This document shows positions 21,588 to 33,330 of a DNA stretch of 64,000 nucleotides, in pieces. How positions within the stretch are numbered: position 1 is the stretch's first letter; every line of letters starts with the position of its first letter. Source of the DNA: Aphrocallistes beatrix (lineage: Eukaryota; Porifera; Hexactinellida; Sceptrulophora; Aphrocallistidae). The DNA lies in assembly GCA_963281255.1 (NCBI GenBank), contig OY725497.1:2108001-2172000 (forward strand), given 5' to 3'. A program made the translations under genes and the position numbers. The notes beneath the pieces were generated by a model. The model saw only the letters and a program-made list of their open reading frames with translations. It had not been told where the DNA came from and ran no database searches.

Positions 21588-22056
21588 GTATTCGCTTGCT
21601 AGCGCTGTGGGGCTGGCAAGCACTAGTTGTCCACCAGAGGCACTCTTTGGGTACCTAGGCCCACATGATTTAATTTTGAGGTAAATGACGTCACTAAACA
21701 CGTACGTCTTAGTGATTTAATAGATATCGCTCAAAATTTGTCAATTTTTGATCCGTATTGATGACGTCATAACCGAATGATGACTCATTAATTTTTGATG
21801 ATTGCTGTAGCACAAGTGAGATATATTAATATACATTCTATTAAAGTTTCAGCCTTCGATCACCCAAAATGACTGAGTTATAGTCGAAAAACATTTATAA
21901 TTATAAAAATGGTAATAATGACGTCATTATTCCATGATGAGTCGACATTTTTCTCTGAGGCCAGAGGACAACTTAGTGGAGCCATAGCCAAAAGACTCCC
22001 ACATGACTAAAATCAGCTTACTGTGCCTGGCAGTTTCTTCAATCAATTCGTTACAT
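21588..22056 (+). repeat. Family A dispersed repeat, diverged
   Basis: Head near 21588 (TTCGCTTGCTAGCGCTG), tail TTCAATCAATTCGTTACATG at about 22036-22056, with TGACGTCA near 21686, 21771 and 21930. More diverged than the copies at 46-54 kb and without TA tracts, so older. Confidence 0.75.
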
Positions 22057-22800
22057 GCAACTAGCCTTGATTCATAAGTTTTACTTTAGAATACAATTTG
22101 ATTATAAGTAGTCGTACCTATCTTGTATGTGTTTCTTTAAATATATGCTTTTCTATGTCCAACTTTTTACTTTGCCGACAATACTATGTATAGTGGCCAA
22201 CTTCTGAAATGAGGCTATAATTATTATTTTTTCTCGGTGATTTGACGTGTGGCGAAAAAAAATCTGGGAATAGGTGCTTTGAGAGTATGAGATGTCATTT
22301 GTATTTTGGTTTCAATTACATTGCTTTGGTAGTATAATCTGAGCCTACACTCTTGCAGAACCTTAGTGAAAGCACTAAGTTGGCATCTCGCTAAAGCTAA
22401 AGTTTGGTGCAATCTTTCTTGCCTACTGATAGCCGAGTTTTTCTCTGAAAAACATGCTATCATATACACACACACACATGCTGCATACACCTCAGTCATC
22501 AATTATCAGTAGCCTTAGCACCTCAGCCAAATTGTGAACCTCCTGAGAACATATTTGCATGGATTCGGGGAGTGTATAGATATATAAAAATGCGACAAAG
22601 ACTTCAAAAATTTTAAAATTTAATAATTATCACACCTTAAGTAGGTGTTAACTGAAAACGATTAGAGATAGAAATTAGCTTACTTGAGGCGAAAATTTTA
22701 TTAGGGATCACAACACCTTTGTATTTAAATATTTTAATGATCATGGTAATAAAGGCTCATCAAGGGATTATTACATCATGTATAAAAAAATGTCGAAAAA
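22057..22800. other. No gene recognised
   Basis: AT-rich with a short CA run near 22470. A 92-residue minus-strand frame (22224-22502) shows no recognisable domain. Confidence 0.4.
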
Positions 22801-23004
22801 AATACCCCCGTTTGCCTCCACCTTTATCATCCAGTCGCAATCGAGACATCCTACAAATGTACCTCGAGGCCAAGTGAGTAGGGTCTGGCACAGGCAATCT
22901 CTTATAAATCTCACTGTGCCAGACTATATTCACTTGGTATCGCGGCGCATTTGTGAGATGTCTGGATGGCGACTACATGATAAAGGTAGAGACAAACTGG
23001 GGTA
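22801..23004. mobile_element. Foldback element (204 bp, about 95-bp arms)
   Basis: The left arm (TACCCCCGTTTGCCTCCACC onward) is repeated in inverted form on the right, ending AAACTGGGGTA. Words CCAAGTGA and GTCTGGCACAG pair across a centre near 22903. As RNA it would form a long hairpin. Confidence 0.75.
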
Positions 23005-23893
23005 TGTTTTGCCATTTAACTAGTATATCTCAATCAAGGCCGGACAGAGAGGGGGGACCGGGACTTTTCAAGGGGACAATGTAAATTAGATTTTCCGCTG
23101 TAGATTATGTATATGACCGAACTATGTCATGCTTGCCATAACAATTATATTATACTGTTACTGTGCTACCGTTACTCCCGTACAATAGTCAGAAGCTTTC
23201 ATAATAAACCTACCTAAAGCCTGTAAACCATTATTAATATATTTACATAATTGGCGGAAATTTGGTAATTCAGATAAATATGGCCGTATACTTATTAGTC
23301 CAGGGCCATGTATTTGCTCTCTTCACCCCAGATTTCAAGCATCAAAGACTGCTTCATGCTTTCCTAAACCAAATAACTCTCTTTATCAGTTTTGTCTTTA
23401 AAATAATCTAAATATATAAAAATTCAAAATCATTGTAAGTAAATGATCAACTACTATGACTCCACTATGAGCAATCATATTGATTTCCATCTTTTTGGTG
23501 TTTTCCAATTCTCTTTTAAGCTTACCTCCATTTAACAGCAAAAATACTCTGCTCTACTAATCTCTACCTATTTTGCCCCAATAACCCTTATCGTAATTAA
23601 TCATTATTCTGTGAACCTCTTGCCATCAACTGCAATGCAAAATTTTAGATCCTGTATTCCCCAAAGTTAAGAAGTTCCACATTGATCAGATGTATTTAAA
23701 CCTCGAGTTGTTGAGTTCTCCAATGTCCAGTGATGCACCTTTATCTTCGAGGTTGCTAATACGGAATTCGCGGTTCGAGGTTGCTAATAAGGAACAGAAT
23801 GATTTAGATATATTCTAACCATTTTGGGAAAAATTGCAAAAGTACAATGTAAATACACTAAAACATTAATCGAGTTTTAATAGTAGCGATATC
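23005..23893. other. No gene recognised
   Basis: AT-rich. Two copies of TTCGAGGTTGCTAATA near 23738 and 23776 look like a pogo-type fragment. A 26-bp motif copy lies at 23864-23890. Confidence 0.35.
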
Positions 23894-24224
23894 GTTATAG
23901 AAAGTATATTACTTGTATGAATTGAGTACTACTAATTGGGCTTATATTTACAGAGATAGAGATATCTCTTTTGGACGCTAAATGGAGGGATTTTGACCGA
24001 ATCCGGAGGTCCATGGCCAGAACTTCCAAATTATTGATGAAAGATGCTTTCCTATACACATTACTAACGACAATTGCATTGATTGTTTAGCATAATAACC
24101 ACGTGTGGACACATATTTCATGATTATAAGTTCACTATAGAATTTGTATTACAATAGAACTAATAATAAGTTGTGAAATATTTTTTTGACAAATAGATAT
24201 CTGAGGAACATATATTATCGTAAA
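23894..24224 (+). mobile_element. Fragment of the GGATACCGCC TTAA-family element
   Basis: It matches the complete copy at 56820-58757 (segment about 57820-58170) in the same orientation, from TTATATTTACAGAGATAGAG to near 24224. The CAGGGTGATTC element at 24225 is joined to its right side. Confidence 0.7.
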
Positions 24225-24573
24225 CAGGGTGATTCAAAAGTTCTGCAAAATATAGTATTACACTAAAGTATTATACTAACACAAGTGGATCTAATATCTA
24301 ACGTTTCTTTTTATTTGAAAATTCAAAGGGTTACTTTAATTAATTGCAATCCAATTGCCTGAATTTCTGAATGTATTTGCTAAAGTGGATCATAAATATT
24401 TGTGTGTTTAGAAAAAAGAGAAAAATCAAAAAGTAAAAACTCGAATGCTAGGTACATTTTATGATACTTTATCAATTGTTGTTCTTATTGATGATTATTG
24501 ATATATTAAGCAAAAGAAATATTCATATTTTGTTATTTTGAATTATTAACTTACGTACTATAGAAAGATATAA
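24225..24573. mobile_element. Truncated relative of the 15788 MITE
   Basis: It opens CAGGGTGATTCAAAAGTTCT and follows the left part of the element at 15788 (shared AATTGCAATCCAATTGCCTG). It ends where the 26-bp motif (24574-24602) and a CT/TA microsatellite begin; the right TIR is missing. Confidence 0.7.
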
Positions 24574-24601
24574 ATCCTTACTATTATTAGAACTCGATTA
24601 A

Positions 24602-24603
<2 letters not shown>

Positions 24604-24687
<84 letters not shown>
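24604..24687. repeat. (CT)n(TA)n microsatellite
   Basis: About 15 CT units pass into about 27 TA units. It directly follows a 26-bp motif copy, the arrangement seen at family A ends. Confidence 0.95.
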
Positions 24688-24690
<3 letters not shown>

Positions 24691-25163
24691 TACCCGGACA
24701 AAATATTCGACCACCACAGAAACCTCCATACTAATAGTATTAAAGTGGATCTATTCATTAAGAAATATGTACTCAAACTGTTTGAAATACTTGATCTTTT
24801 ATTTCAAATTCGTAAACTACACATTCTAATTACTCATAATTTAGATCCTCAACTCAATTGCTAATACACAAATTTATAATTATAAACTTTTGATACTTGA
24901 TACTACCTGTCCCAAGTCACGGCCATTATACATAATGACGTTTAGTGACACAAAGTAGCTGAGGTTGAGAATTTTCTACATGAGAATAAGTAATTGAGTT
25001 GAAACTATCAATTAGGAGTAATTAGAATATGTAGATTACGAATTTGAAATAAAAATAGAGCATTTTTACTGTTTGAGTACACATTCCTTTTTTAAAGAGA
25101 TCCAATTTACTACTATTTGTATGGAAGTTTTCGTGGTGGTCGAATACTTTTGTCCGGGTAGTG
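24688..25163. mobile_element. Tc1-type MITE, CAGTACCCGGACAAAA termini
   Basis: TA-flanked, 476 bp. CAGTACCCGGACAAAATATT at the left; TTTTGTCCGGGTAGTG at the right. The halves are partly inverted copies. A lone right end of the same family is near 51712-51736 (TTTTGTCTGGGTACTG). No transposase. Confidence 0.85.
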
Positions 25164-25764
25164 TATATATATTTATATACAAAAAGAGATAGCTCTCTAT
25201 CTCTGTAAATATAAGCCCAAATTCTTAGTTCTCACTTCCTAATATACTTTTTATGAGGGTACATACAGTATGTCCCATAATTATTCAGAATTTTGCTTGA
25301 TTCAATCTTTTTCGATATCTGACTAGATTAAGCTCTAATACTGGTACTTTTATTAATCAACCTTATGTCAATAATCGTTGATAATGTAGTAATACACTAA
25401 AACCTATTCTAAAATAGATTTTTCCAATTTTTATATAATGATGACGTCATGATGATGCGACCAAAATTGCATAGTTTCTTAATCTGTATTTAACTATTCA
25501 TATATTAGGTCCATATAATTGTAATGACTCAAACTGAGAAGAGAGCTCGGATTAGAGTGCTATTAGACGCTAAAAAACATACACCTAGAGAAATTTCTGA
25601 TCTTATTGGTGTTTCTCTTGCTACAGTCTACAACGTTAAATCCAGGATTCAGGCGAATATCTCAATGAAACATCGAAAGGGAGGTGGCAGACCCTCTAAA
25701 TTGGCTCCACTTCTACGAAACAGCATTGCACAACAAATACGAAGGACGCCATATATTTCTTTAA

Positions 25765-26983
25765 GGTTGGTGTTTCCCATGCGAAACTTGTTTTTTATTA
25801 AAAATGTGCCCAAATTGCTGTTTTATCATTTTTAGATCCTTATAGGGGTTCTAAACAATAATCCCGATTTTTATAACTCCAGCCCCAATATTTCGCCACT
25901 TTGAGCCACTTGTATCACCTGGTGTCGCTCTAAAAACGACACATTTTAAATGCGAAATGTCCCACACCTGTAACTTCTTTTAACAGTGCCAGATCATCTT
26001 TTTAATGCTGAATTCATTCTCAGCACTAGATTTCCAGCAATTTGATATATATATTGACCATATTTGGAAACATTTTTGTTTGACCGTGCCTAGCAACGGC
26101 CAGGAATTTTTTAACATTCCTGACCGTTGCTAGGAAAAGGCAACCAAAAATATTTCCAAATATGGTCAATATATATATCAAATTGCTGGAAATTTAATGT
26201 TGAGTACGAATTCAGTATTAAAATAACGACCTGGCATAGTCGAATAAAGGTATTGGTATGGGATTTCGGCGGAAACCATCGGACATGGTCATTTTTGAGC
26301 CCCCAGTGATAACTGTCAACTTTTTCACACTTTTGAAGGTGTCATGATTTGAAAAAATTTGATATGTCATATTTTGAAGTTAAGTACTACTATAAGTTGT
26401 TGATTTAGGATGTTTTGATGTTATTTATTATCAGAATACAGTAAAAACTAATGGAAATCAAGCCTTTCCGAAGAAAATTGCTTTGTAGCCTGTTTTTAGC
26501 ACTCAAAAAAATCAATTTTACAAAGGAGGAATCTCTAGTTACAAAGGTCGTAGAGTTAAAAACTCGACGGTTTTAGAAAGATCTCGTCACGTAAAACAAA
26601 ATGATAGAGACAGATTTTTGATATTCTACATTTGAAAAAAGTTAAAATATTTTTCCTTACGAAAATCTGCCTCTAAATTTTGTATAAACGAAATTTGAAA
26701 GAAAAAATTATTTTGGTTAAAATTGAAAATTCTATTCCTATTATTTTCTTGATTCAACCATTTTGTGCAAGAATAATTGAGTAAAAGAGGCATAAGGCAT
26801 TGAAGTTTCCTTGAATATCCTCTATAAATTAGGTCATTTGGGAAAAAAATAATTTTTCTCTTACTTCTTGTGCTCCCGAAAAGTGTAATTTTGCAGATAA
26901 CTCATCGAGAATAGTTTCCACAAAAAAATTCAGGAGAGAATAATGAAAACTTTTAAAGTTAGTTCTGGAAGGAAACACCAACC
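25765..26983. mobile_element. Non-autonomous TTAA element with GGTTGGTGTTTCC ends
   Basis: TTAA at 25761-25764 and 26984-26987 flanks inverted ends GGTTGGTGTTTCC / GGAAACACCAACC. The Tc1 coding frame is restored exactly when one TTAA and the insert are removed, which proves the boundaries. TTAA targets occur with piggyBac and Kolobok transposases; the tip does not decide between them. No transposase frame inside; a long hairpin lies at 26033-26189. Confidence 0.88.
26033..26189. repeat. 157-bp hairpin inside the TTAA element
   Basis: The arm from TCCAGCAATTTGATATATAT pairs with its complement ending TTGCTGGA at 26189. GACCATATTTGGAAA pairs with TTTCCAAATATGGTC, and CCTAGCAACGG with CCGTTGCTAGG. 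Stem of about 70 bp with few mismatches and a short AT loop. Confidence 0.85.
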
Positions 26984-28548
26984 TTAAGATCTATGGCAAG
27001 CAAATGTCCAGTTGATGTGTCAAGAAATACCGTAGCTCGATGTTTAATAAAATTAAACTACACTAAGCCGTACCCCACCCCAGTTCCGATGTTATCTGAA
27101 AAAAATCGTTCTAATAGAGTTGAATGGGCTTACAGGAATATCAGAAACTTCTGGCAAGACGCAATCTTCGCTGATGAAGCATCCATCTGGATAAATAGAG
27201 GTCGTGTTCGCATGTGGACCAAAAATGGCACCAGCAGAACTACACCAACAGTTAAACATACCCAGAAAATCCATATTTGGGCCGCATTTTCGTCAGCTGG
27301 GACATTCCCACTATATATTTTTAGGGAGAATCTAACTGCCCAGATATTTTGCGAGATTTTAAATGGACATTTGTTACAACAGGCACGTGTTTTACATGGA
27401 GAGAAGTGGTTTCTCGTCCAAGATAATGACCCGAAACATACTGCTAAGATAACCAAGGCTTGGATGGAAGAGAATATGCCACAAAATACCATAGACTGGA
27501 ATTGATTAAAAGAGGTCCAGCTACTCTAAAAGCTCTCAAGGATGATGTTGTTGCTATATGGGAAAGTATAGATGTATTTTTTCTCGAGCCATATTGGTTT
27601 CTCGAGCCAATAGCACTATTGATAGATAACAATGGCTCTAAAATAAAATATTTAACTACACAATATCAGTTATCTTATAAAAGCAGGCGAACAATGTTAC
27701 TAATTAACAAAAAAAATTCTGAGTCATTATTAAAATTCTAAATAATTATGGGACATACTGTATATGATTCATTGATAATAATTGCACTACATCCTATGGA
27801 ATGTAAGTTTTAGATTTTTTGTCATATGATGACGTAGCATTTTTCGAAAATCCTAACTTGGAAATTAAAAGTCATATACCTTCGTTCTAACTTCATAATA
27901 TACTTTTTGGAAGCTCTTTATTCATTCAAAACTGATGGATTATACTTCGTAGTACTGTTGCGTGAGATTTCCACACCCGTGAGATTCTTACACCCTTGTA
28001 TTAGTAAACCAGGGATATCCTAGTAGGAGCGTGAGATTTCCACACCCGTGAGATTCTTACACCCTTATATTAGTAAACCAAGGATATTCTAGTTGTAGCG
28101 TGGGATTTCCACACCCCGTGAGATTCTTACATTCAATTAGGGATAATATAGTATTAGTGATACTATGATCGATATATATATACATGAATTGTCCATGTTT
28201 GTATAACGAAAATCTACATTGAAGCATTACAAACAGAACACAAACCAAACCAAACTAAACCAAACAAAGACAGAACAGACTAAAGTAGCAGATCAAAGCT
28301 CGTAAGATGTTAACTGAAGAATACGAAGCGATCTCGAACTTCCTTATTCAGGACGTGTATCCCACATCTGTTCTCGAATCAAAGAAGAAGAAGTGTCAGG
28401 TAAAGAGGAACTTTCGGGTCAAAGCCTCACAATATGTAGTCGGAAAAGATGATAAACTTTTCAAGGTAAATGCATAAATTTTGTTCTAACATTTTATCAT
28501 TACTTTTATTTCTCAACTATCTAGAACAAGTAATAAGTTATAGAAATA

Positions 28549-28691
28549 AAGTCAACTCCGTTTAATCGGGACAAGTCTCCAGGAACGAAATGGTTCCCAT
28601 ACATAGAAGTTAATATGTACTAAATTTCATCGCTTAATCGGGACAAAATATCCGGGAACAAAGTGTCCCGATTAAGCGGAGTCACCTGTAT
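28549..28691. mobile_element. pogo-like MITE in Ginger intron 1
   Basis: GTCAACTCCGTTTAATCGGG at the left and CCCGATTAAGCGGAGTCACC at the right, with a further TTAATCGGGACA copy in the middle. The ends are of the ACTCCGCTTAATCGG class common to pogo/Tigger derivatives. A remnant end is also seen near 2655-2675 in the older Ginger relic. Confidence 0.65.
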
Positions 28692-31617
28692 AATGAAACT
28701 GTAAATGGGGCCCATGTAAATGGTGATGGGGAGAGTCCATAGGTATGGGACACTAATTGAGCTGAAAGAATTGGATTATATTTTAGCGAGCTACACCATT
28801 TTTACCTCACATAGATGGGAAATGGAGTCCGTATCCAAATTCTGGCGGCTCGAGCCCTCCACCATTGGAGAGGATCCAATGTATATCCAATTTAACTTCT
28901 CAATTTCTCTGAGAAACAGTGGTATGGTATGGTGCATTGTTTCGTATCATAATACATCCCTGTATCTATAATCGACGCATTGGTTTAGTGCGTGGTATAA
29001 TGTACATTACTGATACTTCAAATATCCGAACAGTTAATTTATTACTTTAATAGGTGGAGATAAACGGAAACCAATCGCATACCTACGGAGTTGTTGGTTC
29101 AAATCGAGTTGCAGATATTATCAAACTGTACCACAACGGTCCTGCACATCCTGGTATCAACAGCACAATCAAGCTTGTCAAACAGAAGTATTTCTGGCCA
29201 GGAATGAGCAAGGAAATTGGAGAATATGTATGTTCGATTTTCGCATTGCAATTTTTCTTATGGATTGTGTAAACAATGTCATTTTGAATTTAGTCTTAGA
29301 AAAAATTCCTGATTAGTGACTACTCATAGTATTTCAATACTGGAGATTATTCTAGTCAAAACTATGAACCTGCTCTTTAATATAAACCTACAATTTTAAC
29401 ATAAGTACTGGAGTTATATATTTAGACATACATAAAAGAACCTTATTTTGATAATTAACACATTAAAATATTTTTTGAAAGTTTTAATGATGTATTATCA
29501 CCTGACTTTGATAATCAAGTGTGTTATTTGAATTTACATGAAGCCAAATTAGTTACTCAATACCACTTGTTCAACATTGTGATAAATGCCTTTCATTCAA
29601 GTCATCCCTTATTACAAAAATATTTTCCCATTCACGCAATCGTTTGTAATCGTAACTATCAAATAATTCCTGACAAATATCTCGCAACTTGAAGATGACT
29701 TGTGAAATCGGTAAACATCTTGTTATTGCATTCCATTACTAATTATATCGTATGTCTTTAGGTCAAAACTTGTCATTGTTGTCAAACTGAAGCTGCACTA
29801 CCACCTCAACCTCAAAGAAAACTGCATCCAATCCCTCCCCCAGATCAACCCTGGAAACATATTGGTATTGACCTTGTTTGCGATTTACAAGGTAACAAAG
29901 AAGGGTATAAACATCTCCTGGTAACAACATGTTACCTCAGTAAATTCTCTGAAGTCCGCCCTTTGAAAACAAAAACAAGTAGATAAGTTTTGACACAGCT
30001 GGAGAATATTTATTTTACTCTAGGAGTACCTCAGGTTATCCAGTATGATCAAGGTCCTGAGTTTGTTAGCAAGGTATGTAGCTCTTTGCAAGGAAAACCA
30101 ATTCCAAAAAGTATTGTTTAATTGTAAAGTTAAATTAATATATATCTTTAGGAGTTTCAAGAATTTCACAGAAAATTGGGAGTTGATAATCGCAAGACAA
30201 CTGCTTACCATCCAGAGAGTAATGGTCTCGTCGAAGCACATAATAAAATAATTAAAACCAAGCTCCATAAAATGGTAAAAGAAACAAGAGAAGAATGGCC
30301 GAGCAAATTACAAGCTGCTGTCCTGGCTGCAAATACATGTTGGAAGAGATCAACAGATTACTCACCATTTTACCTGATGTATGGCAGAGAAGCTAACTGT
30401 ATTGAACTATTTTCTCATACTAATATACGTGTTGAAATTGAAGATATTGAGGATCTAAACAATATGCAAATTCTAACCAATCCTGATGAAGGAGCTGACA
30501 CAGACTCCCACGACTCCGAAAATCTTGATGAATGGATATGCCCACTAGTGGAAGCTCGGTCTATATCACGGAAAAATGCTCATGCTAACATCTTGAAAGA
30601 GCAATTAAAGCAGAAACATGTATTTGATAGTAAAGTGAAGAAAAACAGGTAATTTTACATTAATATAAGGTAATTGTAACTGTTTTAATGGAATCTCTTT
30701 CAACAGTTCGAAAATCAATCAAGGAGATCCAATTCTTTTTCGGAATATACGAAAAGCCAAGAAAATGCCAGGAACTAAGACAGAACCTAAATATATTGGG
30801 CCTGTTATTGCAACTGAAGTAACGGATAGTCATGCACTAGTTGTCAAGGAAGGCAGTGACTCTAAATGCAGAAAAATTCCGCTTCACCTCGCTAGGCCCT
30901 ACTTTCCACGGTCAGAAGCCAAACTGACAAAGCGTAAAAACAGTGATCTCCCAACCAACGTTACAAAGAAATACAAGGTAATATAATTATTTTATCATTT
31001 ACTGACAAAATATTTTGCAAAATTTAAAATTATATTATAAATAGGAAAGTAGAACAGTGCCCCAGAATGATTGGAAATTTGGCATATCAGAAGAGTTAAT
31101 TTTGAACGAATTGGATAACTTCAGGGTTTGTTACCACCCCTCAAAATTGTTTATCATCCTTATTTATTATGTAAATTGACAACTAATTCGATATTCTCTT
31201 AGTTGGCGTTTACGGATCACGCACGCCGTGGAGCCTACATGTCGATACTCACGAGGAATTGGAAAGGGCTCGTAATGTAAAAGGCTTCTACGTCCCAAAT
31301 TTGATTATTTATCAAATTTTAAAAGATTCCTCTCCAGAAACAATGGTACGTAAAAAGCTATTGTCCTAACTTGGCTTATGATTCTGTTTCCTTAATTACA
31401 TTTTTGCGTGATCTTGATATTTTTGTCTCTATAGAGAAGAGAAATTAACTCTTCACTGATGGAATTTGTGAAAGGAATCTCTCCGGAGTTAGGTGCATCT
31501 CGAATATGCGATTATGTTGACAAAGTAATTTATGGAGTGGTGAGCATGTTTAAGTTAATCTTCATTGCTCAATATTAGACATATAATGTTACCAATCTTT
31601 ATTTTCCTAAAATTCAG

Positions 31618-32310
31618 GCAATGGAGTATATAGAAGATAAGCTGTTTCTGCTTAGAAAGGAGAAATTTCCACGGCTCGACCATCTAACATCTGACAGTCC
31701 CATCATAACACCCACAACAGTTGAGTGGCAGAAAGAGAAATGTGCGCTGCTAGATTTCCAATTTCATCAACAAACAGACCAACATTCTAGCATCGCGGGG
31801 CATAGTTTGAGTTTATTTGAGCCATGGACACTCGATACAATTAGAGATTATGGTAATTGTCTTTTCAGGTACCTTTCCAAGATAATTACCGGCAGTGAGG
31901 AGTATCACGCCAAGCTCCGGGGCGAAATTTGTCGATACATACTCAGCGATGGTAAAGATACAATTGGTTGGTACTTCAGTCAGGTCTTGGCAACTACTCC
32001 TGCAGAATATCTTAGTGAGAAGTGTATGTATAACACAGGCAACTGGGGAAGTGATGTGGAATTAATAGCTGCATCTGCACTGCTGAAGACGGATATTTAT
32101 GTTGCGAACAAAATAGACCGGACAGATGATAGCATTATTTCTGAAGTGCGGTGGTCACGCATAAGATCCTCCAACGACAACAGCAAAAATAGTGCAATAT
32201 ACATTTCCAATATTTATGATCACTACCAACCTGTTACTAGAATGATTAACAGCCTTACTCCAACATTTAATTGCATTGAAAAACATCAGGATATCCAAGC
32301 AATTAATTGA
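31618..32310 (+). other. OTU-like cysteine protease domain (last exon of the Ginger gene)
   Basis: The exon opens after TTCAG at 31613-31617 and is free of stops to TGA 32308-32310. RDYGNCLFRYLS (Cys at about residue 80 of the exon) matches the OTU catalytic D-G-N-C-LFR block with Tyr in place of the usual residue before Gly. WGSDVELIAASALLKTDIYV matches the central conserved segment and IYISNIYDHYQPV carries the catalytic His (about residue 201). OTU domains are deubiquitinases. A role in protecting the transposase from turnover, or in processing, is inference only. Confidence 0.75.
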
Positions 32311-32963
32311 GCCTCCTAAACCACTAATACTACTATAATGAACTTTGACCCGATCGATCTTTCCTCCCTCATTTACTGGCTGAACAAAGTAACACTAAAC
32401 ACCAGACATCCATCTCAAGTGTATTGCAGGAGAGGCAACGCAACTGACGAGTCCAAGCCGGGACGAAACACATATTGGAACAGAAGACAAGTGAGTTTTT
32501 AAGAAATTCAACTTCTAAATTAACTGTCTGGGTGAGTATTTGCAAAGTGTCTAAAATATCTCTGTTGCTAAGTTGACTAATTCATTAAAAAATGACGATG
32601 AATTATGAATTATTCGAATAATTCAGGATATTTTCTTGTAAAAAAATTCAATTTTGAATAATTCTACTCAGGCTTGATGAATTATGAATTATTCGAATTA
32701 TTCATTAGTTCGTGAATTAGTCAACTTAGGACTCTGTTGTGGTATCTAAATGTTTATTTTATGCTATCAAGACGATAATCCATGCATAAAAAATAATTTG
32801 GGTAAAAAGATTTGTCTATCAAATGTATTTGAATTTGATTTCAATTTCTAAATTTTTAAATATCTTTAAATTTTAGGGTATTTTCTAGCATAGTAAGAGA
32901 CAATTAGATACCACAATTTGTATTTGTCTGTAATGTTGAATCGACCAGCTACTCTCGCTACTA
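32311..32963. other. 3' region of the Ginger-like element, no frame
   Basis: A further possible coding scrap near 32335-32490 (MNFDPIDLSSLIYWLNKVT in one frame) ends by 32502. The part at 32590-32720 has repeated GAATTATTCGAAT words suggesting a small AT-rich MITE. Nothing else recognised. Confidence 0.35.
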
Positions 32964-33110
32964 CAGTCGACTCCGCTTAATAGGACCACATCGGTCAGAG
33001 GACATTTTGGACCAATTAACTAGAGAACCCTATTAAACATAAACATTTTGTACTAGCTATGTACTATTCCAGTCCTGCCAAAAGTTTGCCCTATTAAGCG
33101 GAGTCAGCTG
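32964..33110. mobile_element. pogo-like MITE with TA duplication
   Basis: CAGTCGACTCCGCTTAATAG at 32964 and CTATTAAGCGGAGTCAGCTG ending at 33110; TA at 32962-32963 and 33111-33112. 147 bp. Confidence 0.8.
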
Positions 33111-33117
33111 TATTTAT

Positions 33118-33330
33118 CATCAGTACACTCGACCTGTGGTACACTCGACTGGCGGTACACTCGACCCGACGGTACACTCGACCTGCGGTACACTCGACTG
33201 GCGGTACACTCGACTGACGGTACACTCGACCTGCGGTACACTCGACTTGCGGTACACTCGACTGACGGTACACTCGACCTGCAGTACACTCGACTGACGC
33301 TACACCCGACCTGCGGTACACTCGACTATG
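33118..33330. repeat. Tandem repeat, 15-16 bp unit (GGTACACTCGACCTGC)
   Basis: About 13 units of GGTACACTCGAC followed by CTGC, TGGC or TGAC. All frames stay open over part of it, which explains repetitive short frames that are not genes. Confidence 0.95.

Larger units (their letters stand above)
25524..27741 (+). pseudogene. Tc1-like transposase, catalytic Glu deleted
   Basis: The N-terminal piece (25524-25760, MTQTEKRARIRVLLDAKK) contains the HTH (REISDLIGVSLATVYNVKSR) and a GGGRPSK hook. The TTAA insertion cuts between Ser-Leu and the next codon; the frame resumes at 26984 and runs to 27505 with FADEASIW (first Asp) and QDNDPKHTAK (second Asp). Then IDWN is followed by a deletion and frame change: the usual segment with SPDLNPIEN is gone, and the text resumes as KRGPATLKALKDDVVAIWESIDV in another frame (to 27741). 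The third catalytic residue is therefore lost. Inactive by sequence. Confidence 0.88.
25266..27760 (+). mobile_element. Second Tc1-like (DD34E-type) element, split by a TTAA element
   Basis: CAGTATGTCCCATAATTATT at 25266 and its complement ending at 27760, flanked by TA on both sides. It carries the transposase pseudogene at 25524-27741. Without the 25765-26983 insertion it is about 1.27 kb. Confidence 0.9.
28307..32310 (+). pseudogene. Ginger1-like DD35E integrase with C-terminal OTU-like domain, one nonsense codon
   Basis: Exons I infer from GT-AG borders and continuous reading: 28307-28465, 29054-29227, 29762-30073, 30152-30648, 30707-30977, 31045-31125, about 31203-31345, about 31436-31540 and 31618-32310. 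Domains in order: an HHCC zinc-binding domain (HNGPAHPG, then CHCC across an intron); an integrase core with Asp in HIGIDLVCDL, Asp in VIQYDQGPEF and Glu in ESNGLVEAHN, 35 residues between the last two; a GPY/F-type module (KYIGPVIATEV, about 30795); a linker; and the OTU-like domain. The role expected is TIR binding and cut-and-paste transposition. A TAA at 29984-29986 lies in frame in exon 3, after KTKTSR, so this copy is probably dead unless that is a sequencing error. The frame of the seventh exon is uncertain. About 800 codons in total. Confidence 0.85.

Noticed and set aside
22224..22502. 92-codon minus-strand frame
   Set aside because: No domain, biased start and AT-rich context; indistinguishable from chance.
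24558..24776. Minus-strand frame with Tyr-Ile and Arg-Glu runs
   Set aside because: Translation of TA and CT microsatellites.
27956..28140. LTR at the left end of the integrase element
   Set aside because: The matching sequence at 34740-34878 is inverted, not direct, and there is no RT, protease or gag; these are TIRs.
33094..33321. Repetitive Cys/Arg/Val-rich minus-strand frames
   Set aside because: Translation of the GGTACACTCGAC tandem repeat, which lies in the 3' non-coding part of the Ginger-like element.
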